Positions 17,229 through 25,679 of a stretch of DNA of 64,000 bases are shown here, piece after piece. The notes below the pieces were generated by a model. That model ran no database searches. It was not told where the DNA came from and saw only the letters and a list, made by a program, of their open reading frames with translations. Each line of letters opens with the position of its first letter. The stretch's first letter is position 1. The stretch spans positions 2,108,001 to 2,172,000 of the forward strand of contig NZ_VISE01000001.1 of NCBI RefSeq assembly GCF_007827275.1, read 5' to 3'. The translations under genes and the position numbers were made by a program. Source of the stretch: Gillisia sp. Hel_I_86 (GTDB lineage: Bacteria; Bacteroidota; Bacteroidia; Flavobacteriales; Flavobacteriaceae).

Positions 17229-18635
17229 ATGAGATTATACCTTTCCTGCTTTACGATATTATTGGGAATTACACTTTGCCAAGCACAGAATAAGCAGTTG
17301 TTGTATAACGTGCGGGGCTTGCCACAATCCTTGCTCAACAATCCTGGTGCAAACGTGAATTTCGATGGGCATATTGGAATTCCCTTATTTTCCAAATTCC
17401 ATATCTCGGCCGGATCATCGGGAGTTAATTTATACGATATTTTTGATGATTCCAAGCCAGACGTAAATAGAAAGGTAAGTGCCGCAATTAGAAGGTTGAC
17501 CAGGGACGATTATTTCACACTGAACCAACAATTAGAAGTCCTTTCTTTTGGTTGGAGGTTAAACAATGGGCAGTACTTTTCTGCTGGAGTGTACCAAGAA
17601 ATGGATATGTTCGCGTATTTCCCAAAAGACCCGGCGTTATTGGTGAATGAAGGTAACAATGCGTATTTAAACGTCCCGTTTGATTTTTCTGATGTTGCCT
17701 TTACAGGAGAGATCATGACGGTCTATCATCTCGGGCTCAATAAAAAAATAAATGATAAATTAACCATTGGAGCACGAGCTAAGTTGTATTCTGGAATATT
17801 CAATGTCGCAAGCACAAATAATTCGGGAAAATTCATAACCCGGGACGATCCCAATACCCCAAATTTTTATAGGCATTTTGCAGAGAATATAGATATAAGG
17901 GTAAATACTTCTGGATATGCTTCTTTAAACAATACGGGCAGAACAGTACAAGAATCTACTCGTGATTTGTTAAAACGATCTTTTTTTGGTGGAAATATTG
18001 GCGCTGGGGTAGATTTGGGGGCGTCTTATAATCTTCAGGACAATTTAAGGCTTACCGCTTCTATTTTGGATATTGGTATGATGTATCAACAGTACGATGT
18101 AGAAAATTATTTGTACTATGGAGATTATGAAACAGATGGGATAGAGCCTTTGTTTCCAGATATAGCTCCTAGCAATAATACCATACCCTATTGGGACCTT
18201 TTTGAAGATGAGGTAGATAGGAATTTAAAGGATGAAACCGTAAATGAGGAATATAAAACTTGGAGGCCTGTTAAATTTAATGCTGCGATAGAATTTGGAT
18301 TTGAGGAAATGTTTGAAACTTGCGATTATTTAAGGACTTATAAGCGTAGGAATTTCAATCTAATAGGGATACATCTTTTTGGCGTAAAGCGGCCCAGGAC
18401 CATGAACTATGCTTTAACCACCTATTATGATAGGAAATTTTCAAATAACTTTCGAGCAAAAGTGTCTTATACCGTAGACGATTTTTCATATTATAATGTA
18501 GGTTTGTTGGTCTCAACAAAAATTAAAAAATTTAATTTTTATCTTGCAGCAGATAATTTGATTGGATATTTAAACCTTGCAAAATCACAAAGTGCTTCCA
18601 TACAATTTGGAATGCAGTTTATATTTAAAAAATAA
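17229..18635 (+). CDS. DUF5723 outer-membrane protein
   Basis: The 468-aa protein has signal peptide MRLYLSCFTILLGITLCQAQ. It shows the DUF5723 opening of a Bacteroidetes porin-like family: LLYNVRGLPQSLLNNPGANV, then GHIGIPLFSKFHISAGSSG. Alternating hydrophobic strands continue to the end (RAKVSYTVDDFSYYNVGLLVS, FNFYLAADNLIGYLN), and the terminal SIQFGMQFIFKK has the aromatic-rich ending of a barrel strand. The likely location is the outer membrane; substrate unknown. It is coupled to the lipoprotein gene upstream. A TIR repeat begins two bases after its stop. Confidence 0.88.
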   Translation: MRLYLSCFTILLGITLCQAQNKQLLYNVRGLPQSLLNNPGANVNFDGHIGIPLFSKFHISAGSSGVNLYDIFDDSKPDVNRKVSAAIRRLTRDDYFTLNQQLEVLSFGWRLNNGQYFSAGVYQEMDMFAYFPKDPALLVNEGNNAYLNVPFDFSDVAFTGEIMTVYHLGLNKKINDKLTIGARAKLYSGIFNVASTNNSGKFITRDDPNTPNFYRHFAENIDIRVNTSGYASLNNTGRTVQESTRDLLKRSFFGGNIGAGVDLGASYNLQDNLRLTASILDIGMMYQQYDVENYLYYGDYETDGIEPLFPDIAPSNNTIPYWDLFEDEVDRNLKDETVNEEYKTWRPVKFNAAIEFGFEEMFETCDYLRTYKRRNFNLIGIHLFGVKRPRTMNYALTTYYDRKFSNNFRAKVSYTVDDFSYYNVGLLVSTKIKKFNFYLAADNLIGYLNLAKSQSASIQFGMQFIFKK

Positions 18636-18636
18636 A

Positions 18637-18800
18637 TGTATACCCGTTTTTTGTCATAATAGTTATTTCGTCACCTTGAATTTATTTAAGGATCTCAACT
18701 TATTCTAATTATTTACATTGTTATGAGGTTTTAGAACTCCCAACACTTCGGGACAGAATGACGTTCTTAGCAATTTGTGGTACTTTACGGAAAAATAACA
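18637..18800. repeat. TIR hairpin repeat, copy 4
   Basis: It runs from TGTATACCCG, two bases after the DUF5723 stop, to a degraded right end TTTACGGAAAAATAACA. Inside are GTCACCTTGAATTTATTTAAGG and a CATTCTGTCCCGAAGTGTTGGG-type arm on the other strand. It ends four bases before the next ATG, so it supplies the whole 5' region of that gene. Confidence 0.8.
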
Positions 18801-18804
18801 AACA

Positions 18805-19650
18805 ATGAAAAAGACCTATTTGATTTTCGCACTGCTTCTTGGTATTTGTCTTACTAGCCTGGGGCAGAATTTGAATTCGTATAAATATGTGGTAGTTCCC
18901 GATAGGTTCGATTTTTTAAAGGAACCTAACCAATACCAAATGAATGAGCTTGCGAAGTTTTTGTTCGAGAAGTATGGGTTTACTGCGTTTATGGCAAGCG
19001 AATCAAAACCATCAGATCTATCGATGGACTCATGCAATGTACTTTATGCAGATGTTATTGAAGATAGCGGGTTGTTCCAAACAAAGTTACAAGTGCTTTT
19101 GAAGGATTGTAGAAACCAAGTTGTTTTCACTTCAGAAGAGGGGAAGAGTAAAGAAAAGGACTTTAAACAGGCCTATCAGGAAGCTCTTAGGAATGCATTT
19201 AATTATGTAGAGGCTATCAATTATAAGTACGATGGAAATTCGGCTAAAGTAAAGGAAGAGGTTCCCGAAACACAAATTAGGAATATCCCTGGGCCGGCAA
19301 AAGAAATAAAACAAGAGGGCAAAGTGGAAGAGGTAATAGTATCTGCCATTCCTAAAAAAATACAAAAAGAAACCAAAGTTTTGGAACGCGTTTCTAATAA
19401 AAGAAGTTATTTTTCAGGGGAATTGGAAGTTTACCTTTTACAGACCGAATATGGTTTTCAGTTGGTTCAAAAGGAAATGGAGGAACCTTTTGGCAAGCTC
19501 GTAAAAACAGGAAGTGCTAATCATTTTATTTATTCAACTTTACAGAACACAGGAATCGCCTTTTTTGATGAGTCTGGAAATTTAAATGTTGAAATTCTTA
19601 CAGAAAATGGGAACACTACTTCTACTAAAATTTACAAGCTGAAGAATTAA
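18805..19650 (+). CDS. Secreted protein of unknown function
   Basis: The 281-aa protein has signal peptide MKKTYLIFALLLGICLTSLGQ. The N-terminal domain (about 25-140) begins LNSYKYVVVPDRFDFLKEPN and continues QMNELAKFLFEKYGF and LYADVIEDSGLFQTKLQVLL, an alpha/beta pattern I do not recognise. A lysine/glutamate-rich linker follows (about 150-205). The C-terminal part looks like short beta strands (GELEVYLLQTEYGFQLVQKE). There is no lipobox cysteine and no catalytic motif. It is preceded directly by a TIR repeat and followed by a different tandem repeat, so it is isolated. Confidence 0.7.
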   Translation: MKKTYLIFALLLGICLTSLGQNLNSYKYVVVPDRFDFLKEPNQYQMNELAKFLFEKYGFTAFMASESKPSDLSMDSCNVLYADVIEDSGLFQTKLQVLLKDCRNQVVFTSEEGKSKEKDFKQAYQEALRNAFNYVEAINYKYDGNSAKVKEEVPETQIRNIPGPAKEIKQEGKVEEVIVSAIPKKIQKETKVLERVSNKRSYFSGELEVYLLQTEYGFQLVQKEMEEPFGKLVKTGSANHFIYSTLQNTGIAFFDESGNLNVEILTENGNTTSTKIYKLKN

Positions 19651-19694
19651 AATGAACTGGATTGTTGGCCCGTCCCCATATGGCTAGGGGGAGA

Positions 19695-19922
19695 AGGGAT
19701 CTCTAGTAAAGTTAATTTTGTTCCATAAAGATTCTTCAATCCGTTTCACTGCTTTCAGAATCACAATCCTGTTTTATTGTCATCCCGACGTCTCGATGGT
19801 GGTCGTAGGAGGGATTTCTAGTAAAGATAATCCTGTTCCATAGGGATTCTTCAATCCATTTCCCTGCTTTCAGAATGACAGCACTGTTTTATTGTCATCC
19901 CGACGGTAGGAGGGATCTCTAA
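19695..19922. repeat. 115-bp intergenic repeat, two copies plus a partial third
   Basis: Units beginning AGGGATCTCTAGTAAAG (19695) and AGGGATTTCTAGTAAAG (19810) are 115 bp apart. They share GTTCCATA, GATTCTTCAATCC, GCTTTCAGAAT and TTTTATTGTCATCCCGACG. A third start at 19911 (AGGGATCTCTA) is cut off by rarA, and its CTA is the rarA stop read on the minus strand. The sequence differs from the TIR family, although both carry pieces like CAGAATGAC. Confidence 0.85.
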
Positions 19923-21193
19923 TAATCGTATTTATTTTTCCATCGCTTCTTTAAAAATTCCCTTTGCACTTGTTCCCGCTGGTTGTTGCCAGGAGTATAA
20001 AATATGGTATTTTTAATCTCCTCCGGAAGAAATTCCGCTTCGGCAAAATTATTTTCATAATTATGGGCATATTTATAATTGTCCCCATATCCCAAATCTT
20101 TCATCAACTTGGTGGGCGCATTTCTTATAGGTAAAGGAACCGATAAATTTCCTGTCTCTTTTACAATGCTTTGCGCAGCATTGATTGCCATATAGGACGC
20201 GTTGCTTTTTGGGGATGTGGCAAGATATATGGCACACTGGCTTAAAATAATTCTGGATTCCGGAAACCCAATTGTTGTCACGGCTTGAAAAGTATTATTT
20301 GCCATGATAAGGGCTGTTGGGTTGGCATTTCCAATATCTTCACTAGCTGCAATAAGCATTCTCCGGGCGATGAATTTTACATCTTCCCCGCCTTCTATCA
20401 TTCTGGCAAGCCAATATACAGCTGCATTTGGGTCGCTCCCTCTAATGGACTTTATAAATGCCGAAACAATATCGTAGTGCTGTTCTCCGGTCTTGTCATA
20501 AAGAACCGTGTTTTGCTGAACTTTCTCAAGAACTAGTTCGTTGGTAATCTCGATGGATCCTTCTACAGAATTTACCAAGAGTTCAAAAATGTTCAATAAT
20601 TTTCGTGCATCGCCCCCGCTTAAACGCAATAAAGCTTCGGTTTCGGTAAGTTTAATGCTTTTCTTTTTTATTTCAGTATCTTCTGCAATCGCCCGATGCA
20701 ATAATGCAATTAAGTCTCCTTTTTCAAAAGGTTTTAAAACATAGACCTGACATCTGGAAAGCAGTGCGGAAATCACTTCGAAACTTGGATTTTCGGTGGT
20801 AGCACCAATTAAAGTGACCCAACCTTTTTCCACAGCTCCCAATAAAGAATCTTGCTGGGATTTGCTAAAGCGATGAATTTCATCTATAAATAAGATGGGG
20901 TTTTTGGTGGTAAAAAGGCCTTCCCCTTTCTTGGCACGATCTATTACGTCACGAATATCTTTTACCCCACTATTAATGGCGCTTAACGTGTAAAACGGTC
21001 TATTGCTTTCGGTTGCTATGATGTTGGCCAAGGTGGTTTTTCCAACCCCCGGTGGTCCCCATAAAATAAGGGAAGGGATCATTCCTTGTTTTAACTGTTG
21101 TGTAAGTGCACCATTTTTTCCTATTAAATGCTGCTGACTTAAATAATCGCTTAATTTTTTGGGCCTTAACCGTTCTGCAAGAGGTTCGTTCAT
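19919..21193 (-). CDS. rarA: Replication-associated recombination AAA ATPase
   Basis: RarA/MgsA is a clamp-loader-like AAA ATPase acting at stalled forks. The 424-aa protein has Walker [12 protein letters not shown] (about residue 45), Walker [10 protein letters not shown], sensor 1 [10 protein letters not shown] and arginine finger LLSRCQVY. The C-terminal MgsA tetramerisation domain contains [21 protein letters not shown] and [10 protein letters not shown]. The start [14 protein letters not shown] is standard. A TACCTTTG box ends four bases before the ATG, so the message may be leaderless. Its stop overlaps the 115-bp repeat. Confidence 0.95.
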   Translation of the reverse strand: MNEPLAERLRPKKLSDYLSQQHLIGKNGALTQQLKQGMIPSLILWGPPGVGKTTLANIIATESNRPFYTLSAINSGVKDIRDVIDRAKKGEGLFTTKNPILFIDEIHRFSKSQQDSLLGAVEKGWVTLIGATTENPSFEVISALLSRCQVYVLKPFEKGDLIALLHRAIAEDTEIKKKSIKLTETEALLRLSGGDARKLLNIFELLVNSVEGSIEITNELVLEKVQQNTVLYDKTGEQHYDIVSAFIKSIRGSDPNAAVYWLARMIEGGEDVKFIARRMLIAASEDIGNANPTALIMANNTFQAVTTIGFPESRIILSQCAIYLATSPKSNASYMAINAAQSIVKETGNLSVPLPIRNAPTKLMKDLGYGDNYKYAHNYENNFAEAEFLPEEIKNTIFYTPGNNQREQVQREFLKKRWKNKYDY

Positions 21194-21197
21194 ATCA

Positions 21198-21205
21198 CAA
21201 AGGTA
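21198..21205 (-). promoter_or_regulatory. -7 box of rarA promoter (TACCTTTG)
   Basis: Exact TAnnTTTG match ending four bases before the rarA ATG, leaving almost no 5' leader. No convincing -33 element is present. Confidence 0.5.
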
Positions 21206-21231
21206 GGAAATCAGGTTTCATTTTTAGGATA

Positions 21232-21290
21232 TTTAATCCCTCATTGAGGGTTTAATTCCTCGAGGCTTGCCTCGAATTTTTTAAAAATAT
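21232..21290. repeat. 60-bp double-palindrome repeat, copy 1
   Basis: Two palindromes in a row: TCCCTCATTGAGGG and CCTCGAGGCTTGCCTCGA, flanked by TTTAA and an AATTTTTTAAAAATATT tail. A near-exact reverse complement lies at 49418-49477 and a partial copy at 48645. Downstream, CCTCGTGGGCTTGCCCCGAGG (about 21305-21325) is a related palindrome. Confidence 0.85.
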
Positions 21291-21416
21291 TTTCCAACAC
21301 ATTCCTCGTGGGCTTGCCCCGAGGTTCTTGATTGTTCTGTTGACAAAATGGCAATGCGCCAAAATATGTACGGCTTTTGCTATTGAAAAGTATCATATTT
21401 CAGATTTGTATGTCCG

Positions 21417-21732
21417 TTTTATGTCCTATCGTTGTTTCGTCACCTGAGATCCGTAATAAAAAAAAATATCTAGCGTAGGAAACGGACGTATTTTTATATA
21501 AGCTGATGGGATGCTGAAACAAGTTCAGCATGACGACAATTCCGCATCGTCACCCTGAACTGGTTTCAGGGTCTTGGATTCACAAATAAATAAAAATACG
21601 TCAATGGTAATTTATTTCAGGGTCTCAATTTACTATGTTGATTCTTAGTGTTATAAGATTCTGAAACAATTCCGATAGCTCTCGGAACAGAATGACGTTA
21701 TTTATCATTTTATGATACTTTACGGATATACA
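21417..21732. repeat. TIR hairpin repeat, copy 5 (long compound form)
   Basis: The 316-bp copy runs from TGTATGTCCG to CGGATATACA. It has extra hairpins: GATGCTGAAACAAGTTCAGCATGACG and GTCACCCTGAACTGGTTTCAGGGTC. Its left part (TATCTAGCGTAGGAAACGGACG...) is shared with copy 6 at 61864 and absent from the 150-bp copies. It also has an extra ATTTATTTCAGGGTCTC arm, so it appears to be a nested insertion. It fills the region upstream of the rhomboid gene. Confidence 0.85.
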
Positions 21733-21759
21733 AAAAAATTAATGTTATAAATTGGATTT

Positions 21760-22494
21760 ATGTTGCAGCAACGTCAGCCATTTGTTTTTTCTACAGGAGT
21801 AATCGCCTATCCGTTATTGTTCATTCTAATTATATGGCTGGTTTTTTGGTTTGAAATCAGGTTTGGGTTCGATTTTAATCATTTTGGAATTCAACCAAGA
21901 ACTTTAAAAGGTCTAAGAGGGATCCTTTTTTCACCCTTTATCCACTCAGATATAAAACACCTTTTTCATAACACAATTCCGTTGTTCATTTTAACTATGG
22001 CGCTGTTCTATTTTTATAGAAACATTAGTTGGAAGGTATTGTTCGTGGGTTTGCTCTTAACTGGATTTTTTACTTGGGTCATAGGCCGGCCGGCCAATCA
22101 TATAGGAGCCAGTGGAATTATCTATTTATTGGCCTCTTTTTTATTTTTTAAAGGCATTTTTTCAAAATACTATAGATTAATAGCCCTTTCGCTCATTGTG
22201 GTTTTTCTTTATGGAGGGATGTTGTGGTTCGTTGTTCCGGTAGACCCCAAAATTTCTTGGGAAGGTCATTTATCTGGATTGGGGGTGGGACTGCTTCTAG
22301 CATCTATTTTTCGGCAAAAAATCATAAAAAACCCAAAATATGAATGGGAGAAAGAAGATTATAATCCAGAAAAAGATGTTTTCATGAGCCATTTTGATGA
22401 ACATGGCAATTTCATAGAAACTGGAGAGGAACCTGAAAACCTAGATTCGACCTATAATTATATTTTCAAAGAGAACAAGAAAGAAAAAGAATAG
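21760..22494 (+). CDS. Rhomboid family intramembrane serine protease
   Basis: The 244-aa inner-membrane protein has about six hydrophobic helices (residues 15-35, 72-85, 93-107, 118-133, 140-160, 171-183). The nucleophile motif is G116-A-S118-G-I and the partner histidine is H170 in SWEGHLSGLGVG. HLFHN (H67-N71) matches the oxyanion region. A hydrophilic tail (about 185-244) with EWEKEDYNPEKDVFMSHFDE follows. The family cleaves membrane-spanning substrates; the substrate here is unknown. A TIR repeat ends 27 bp before the ATG. Confidence 0.92.
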   Translation: MLQQRQPFVFSTGVIAYPLLFILIIWLVFWFEIRFGFDFNHFGIQPRTLKGLRGILFSPFIHSDIKHLFHNTIPLFILTMALFYFYRNISWKVLFVGLLLTGFFTWVIGRPANHIGASGIIYLLASFLFFKGIFSKYYRLIALSLIVVFLYGGMLWFVVPVDPKISWEGHLSGLGVGLLLASIFRQKIIKNPKYEWEKEDYNPEKDVFMSHFDEHGNFIETGEEPENLDSTYNYIFKENKKEKE

Positions 22495-22519
22495 GCAATG
22501 CCAGCGCGAAAATAATGCT

Positions 22520-22555
22520 AGTGCGGAATTGCTAGCGCGGAATTGTATTCCGTGC
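22520..22555. repeat. REP palindromes upstream of the RAYT
   Basis: A palindrome GCGCGGAATTGTATTCCGTGC (22535-22555) is preceded by a half unit AGTGCGGAATT. It matches the REP set downstream of the transposase. Confidence 0.85.
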
Positions 22556-22667
22556 TGTTTTTTCTTTCATTTTGTCCTGTAGGCCAATTTCCACCACCAT
22601 ACAGCGAACTACTAATTACATTAACGATGTAGATGTTTTTGTATAAATTTGATAAAAGCGCATTGCA

Positions 22668-23222
22668 ATGTCAACAAAATACAAAGCTACAACAACTGAA
22701 GAAGCTTTTTATATAACCATCACTACGGTAGGTTGGATAGATGTTTTTACAAGGCTAAATCAAAAACAAGTTATTATTAATGCCTTGCAGTATTGTCAAC
22801 AAAACAAAGGATTGGAAATCTATGCCTATTGTTTAATGTCTAACCACATTCATTTACTCTGCCAAGGTACAAACGGTTTTATTTTGTCTAGCATCATTAG
22901 GGATTTTAAAAAATTTACATCCAAGAAAATTATTCAAACAATTAATGAAGAACCTGAAAGTCGCCGAGAGTGGATGTTGAATTATTTTAAAAAATCCTGT
23001 GAACATCTAAAAAGGGAACAACAATACAAAGTCTGGCAAAATGGCTATCATGCCGAAATCGTGAAATCCAATTGGTTTATAAAGCAAAAAGTCAATTATA
23101 TCCATAATAATCCTGTAAAAGCCAAAATTGTAGCTTTGCCTGAAGATTATTATTTCAGTTCTGCAAGGAATTATGCAGATTTAGAGAATGATTTGGAAGT
23201 TGTATTATTGGATTTGTTTTGA
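22668..23222 (+). CDS. REP-associated tyrosine transposase (RAYT, Y1/HUH family)
   Basis: The 184-aa protein has the HUH pair H60-I-H62-L in AYCLMSNHIHLLCQG and the catalytic tyrosine Y144 in KVNYIHNNPVKAKIV, the hallmark of the TnpA-REP group. Y1 transposases nick single-stranded DNA at hairpins. Palindromes built on GCGGATTxCAAATCCGCGC lie on both sides, and such REPs are the expected substrate. The open reading frame looks intact. No IS200-type ends or partner tnpB are seen, so this is a domesticated RAYT with REPs rather than an insertion sequence. Confidence 0.92.
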   Translation: MSTKYKATTTEEAFYITITTVGWIDVFTRLNQKQVIINALQYCQQNKGLEIYAYCLMSNHIHLLCQGTNGFILSSIIRDFKKFTSKKIIQTINEEPESRREWMLNYFKKSCEHLKREQQYKVWQNGYHAEIVKSNWFIKQKVNYIHNNPVKAKIVALPEDYYFSSARNYADLENDLEVVLLDLF

Positions 23223-23227
23223 TTAAT

Positions 23228-23382
23228 CACGGATTGCAAATCCGCGCTATTGGTTTTGTTAAAGCATGGATTGAAAATCTGCGCGATCGTTATCACAGTG
23301 TACGCGCGGATTACAAATCCGAGCTATCTAATTACAAATCCGCGCAATCTGTTTGAGTATAGTGCGGAATTGCATTCCGTGC
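23228..23382. repeat. REP cluster downstream of the RAYT (five units)
   Basis: Units: CACGGATTGCAAATCCGCGC (23228), a decayed GCATGGATTGAAAATCTGCGC (23264), CGCGGATTACAAATCCGAGC (23305), half ATTACAAATCCGCGC (23331) and GTGCGGAATTGCATTCCGTGC (23362). The last is the same variant as the upstream one. They fill the space between the convergent RAYT and rlmB genes. Confidence 0.9.
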
Positions 23383-23390
23383 GGTGTTAT

Positions 23391-24128
23391 TTAAGAGCGT
23401 TGCCTTACGATTTCATATAGAAAAGCGCCACAGGCTACAGAAACGTTTAAGGAGCCAATACTTCCAAACATGGGCAATTTGGCCTTATCGTTCACGATTT
23501 TTAATACTGAAGGGTTAATTCCCCGTCCTTCACTGCCCATTACCAAAGCCATGGGTTTGTTCAATTCTGTCTCGTAGATAGATTGATCGCTTTTTTCTGT
23601 TGCGGCCACTACATTGATCCCAGATCCTTGGAGGTAATAAATGGCATCTTTAATATGGCTTACTTTGCATATAGGAATATTAAATACAGCTCCTGCAGAA
23701 GTTTTTACGGTATCGGCATTCACAGGTGCGCCACCTTTGTCTTGAATAATGATTGCGTGAACTCCACAACATTCCGCAGTTCTAATGATCGCCCCAAAGT
23801 TTCTGGCATCTGTAATTTGATCCAAAAGCAAGAAAAGGGGAGTGGTTGAGGCATCTTCCAATACTTTTTGCACTATTTCCTCCATATCTGGAAATTCTAT
23901 GGGGGAGATCTTGGCTACAACTCCTTGATGGTTTCCTTGGGTAAGCTTTTGTAACTTTTCAACAGGTACATAGGAAATATTAAAACCCCTTTTACCTATC
24001 AATGATAATAGTTCTTGGAACAGCGGATTATTAAGCCCTTTTTGGATATAGATCTTATCGATGTTCTTTTCACTTTGAATAGCCTCCATCACCGTTCTAA
24101 TCCCAAAAATTGTAGTATTTTCTTCCAT
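23391..24128 (-). CDS. rlmB: 23S rRNA (guanosine(2251)-2'-O)-methyltransferase
   Basis: The 245-aa SpoU/TrmH-family enzyme methylates the 2'-hydroxyl of 23S rRNA G2251. It has an N-terminal substrate-binding domain (residues 1-75; TTIFGIRTVMEAIQS). The knotted SPOUT domain has motif 1 ARNFGAIIRTAECCGVHA, motif 2 MALVMGSEGRGI and motif 3 GSIGSLNVSVACGAFLYE. Length fits the family. A TTG-N18-TATCTTTG promoter ends five bases before its ATG, so the message is probably leaderless. The gene is convergent with the RAYT across the REP cluster. Confidence 0.95.
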   Translation of the reverse strand: MEENTTIFGIRTVMEAIQSEKNIDKIYIQKGLNNPLFQELLSLIGKRGFNISYVPVEKLQKLTQGNHQGVVAKISPIEFPDMEEIVQKVLEDASTTPLFLLLDQITDARNFGAIIRTAECCGVHAIIIQDKGGAPVNADTVKTSAGAVFNIPICKVSHIKDAIYYLQGSGINVVAATEKSDQSIYETELNKPMALVMGSEGRGINPSVLKIVNDKAKLPMFGSIGSLNVSVACGAFLYEIVRQRS

Positions 24129-24133
24129 AGGGG

Positions 24134-24162
24134 CAAAGATAGGATAATTAAAAAATTAGCAA
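24134..24162 (-). promoter_or_regulatory. rlmB promoter, TTG-N18-TATCTTTG
   Basis: On the minus strand TTG (24160-24162) and TATCTTTG (24134-24141) are 18 bp apart, a good Bacteroidetes promoter. The -7 box ends five bases before the ATG, which implies an almost leaderless transcript. Confidence 0.65.
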
Positions 24163-24166
24163 TAAA

Positions 24167-24194
24167 AAAACCCACCTCGTTGGAGGTGGGTTTT
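24167..24194 (-). terminator. Terminator of the SusC/SusD operon
   Basis: Stem AAAACCCACCTC/GAGGTGGGTTTT, loop CGTT-like, 20 bp past the SusD stop. It is almost the same as the terminator at 29264 behind the SusD remnant. Confidence 0.92.
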
Positions 24195-24214
24195 AAAAAA
24201 TATAATATTTATTC

Positions 24215-25672
24215 TTATTGATGAACAGGAGTAGGATCCTGAACTCCCGGAAGAGGAGATGGAACACTTGAGTTTCCACTTACTTCAACTTGAGGATAAA
24301 CAAAACGTTCTGCATTACCAGTAAATCCTGGCTTTAATTGAATCTCTGCAATGTTATTTGTTCTGTTGAAATCTGTAAAAGATTCATAATGACCATTAAA
24401 ATAAACATAACGCTCTTCATAGATCTCTCTAAGTAATGCAGCAACAGGATCTTTCCCATCGGCATTTTCTATTCCACCAGAAGCAAAATCTGCAGCCTCA
24501 TAGTCATCATAATTAAAAGGCTCATCCACACCTGCATACCCATCATTGTTTGTTCCAATTGAATAACCAGCATCTAGTTCTGCTCTATATGCATTGTATG
24601 CAGTAATACCTGCTTCTAAACCATTCAATCTTGCTTCAGCCTCTGCTATGATTAATAAATTTTCACCATATGTTACCAGAGGCATATCAGATTCTGTTCC
24701 AAATTTACCGTCTGGGTAACCCCAGTCATAAAGAGAAAGAAAATTCAATTCATATCCATTATTATAATATTCAAAATAATCTAAATAGTTGAAATTAAAT
24801 CTAGCAGTTTCATCTGTCTTTGCATTCCCCCGATATAGATCTGTAGTTGGATCCAATAATTGGGGTGCATAAGCATCTGCAGCTGACATGTACCCTGGCC
24901 TATCATAGACTAGGAAACTATAAAACGGATTAAAATCTGCTCCATATGAAGTTCCATAAACTGCTTTATAATCTCCATCTGCAGAAGAAATCCCAAACTG
25001 AGCATTTGCTAAAGCCTCTTGATAATTCTCAACGTGTAAATAATATCTAGCCTTTAGAGTGTAGGCAAGAGCTATCCAAGCAGATTCATCTCCATCATAT
25101 ACCAAATCATTCTTGATTTCACCAGAGGCATCAGTAAGGTTCAAAATAGCATCACTTAGCAAATTCTGAACTCCGGCATATACATCCTGTTGTGATTCAT
25201 AGGCTGGGTTTGGGAATTCTTCAAATTTATTTACTTGGGAGAATGGAATATCCCCAAATAAAGAGGTTAACGTTCCAAAAGCATTAGCTTCTAACACTTG
25301 TGCCATACCTAAAGTAGAGGTATTACCTAAAGCTTCAGCTTTTTCCTGTAAAACTTGAGCTTGACTAATAGTATTAACCATGGCCTCATTCCAAATTCCA
25401 TCAAAAATGGTGGATTGAGCCGTGTTCCAGTCATTTAGAGCAATATACTGGCGATCGGCTCCAGTAGCTTGGTTAAGCCATAACATGGCTAATCTGTTCG
25501 ATTCTCCAGATTGCCAAAATTGATTGGATAATTGCACCCCTTGAACTAGGTTAGGAACACCAGCATCTGTTGGTTGGTTAGGATCATCATTTATTTCATC
25601 TACGTACCTAGTACATGATGACAATGATATTACAGCGGCTAGCACCGGTATCAATAATTTATTTTTCATCAT
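24215..25672 (-). CDS. SusD/RagB family outer-membrane lipoprotein (SusD-like_2)
   Basis: The 485-aa surface lipoprotein is the lid of a SusCD uptake complex. The signal ends in the lipobox VISLSSC (cysteine at about residue 20). The SusD-like_2 start DEINDDPNQPTDAGVPNLVQGVQ follows. TPR-like helices contain FDGIWNEAMVNTISQAQVL, DESAWIALAYTLKARYYLHV, then EYEERYVYF-like NGHYESFTDFNR near the C-terminus. It is eight bases behind the SusC gene. No glycoside hydrolase, peptidase or regulator is adjacent, so the substrate cannot be named. Confidence 0.94.
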   Translation of the reverse strand: MMKNKLLIPVLAAVISLSSCTRYVDEINDDPNQPTDAGVPNLVQGVQLSNQFWQSGESNRLAMLWLNQATGADRQYIALNDWNTAQSTIFDGIWNEAMVNTISQAQVLQEKAEALGNTSTLGMAQVLEANAFGTLTSLFGDIPFSQVNKFEEFPNPAYESQQDVYAGVQNLLSDAILNLTDASGEIKNDLVYDGDESAWIALAYTLKARYYLHVENYQEALANAQFGISSADGDYKAVYGTSYGADFNPFYSFLVYDRPGYMSAADAYAPQLLDPTTDLYRGNAKTDETARFNFNYLDYFEYYNNGYELNFLSLYDWGYPDGKFGTESDMPLVTYGENLLIIAEAEARLNGLEAGITAYNAYRAELDAGYSIGTNNDGYAGVDEPFNYDDYEAADFASGGIENADGKDPVAALLREIYEERYVYFNGHYESFTDFNRTNNIAEIQLKPGFTGNAERFVYPQVEVSGNSSVPSPLPGVQDPTPVHQ

Positions 25673-25679
25673 TTTTTTT

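Noticed and set aside
22500-23390. An IS200/IS605 insertion sequence
   Set aside because: The protein has the RAYT form of the Y1 family, flanked by many REPs instead of single IS ends, with no tnpB.
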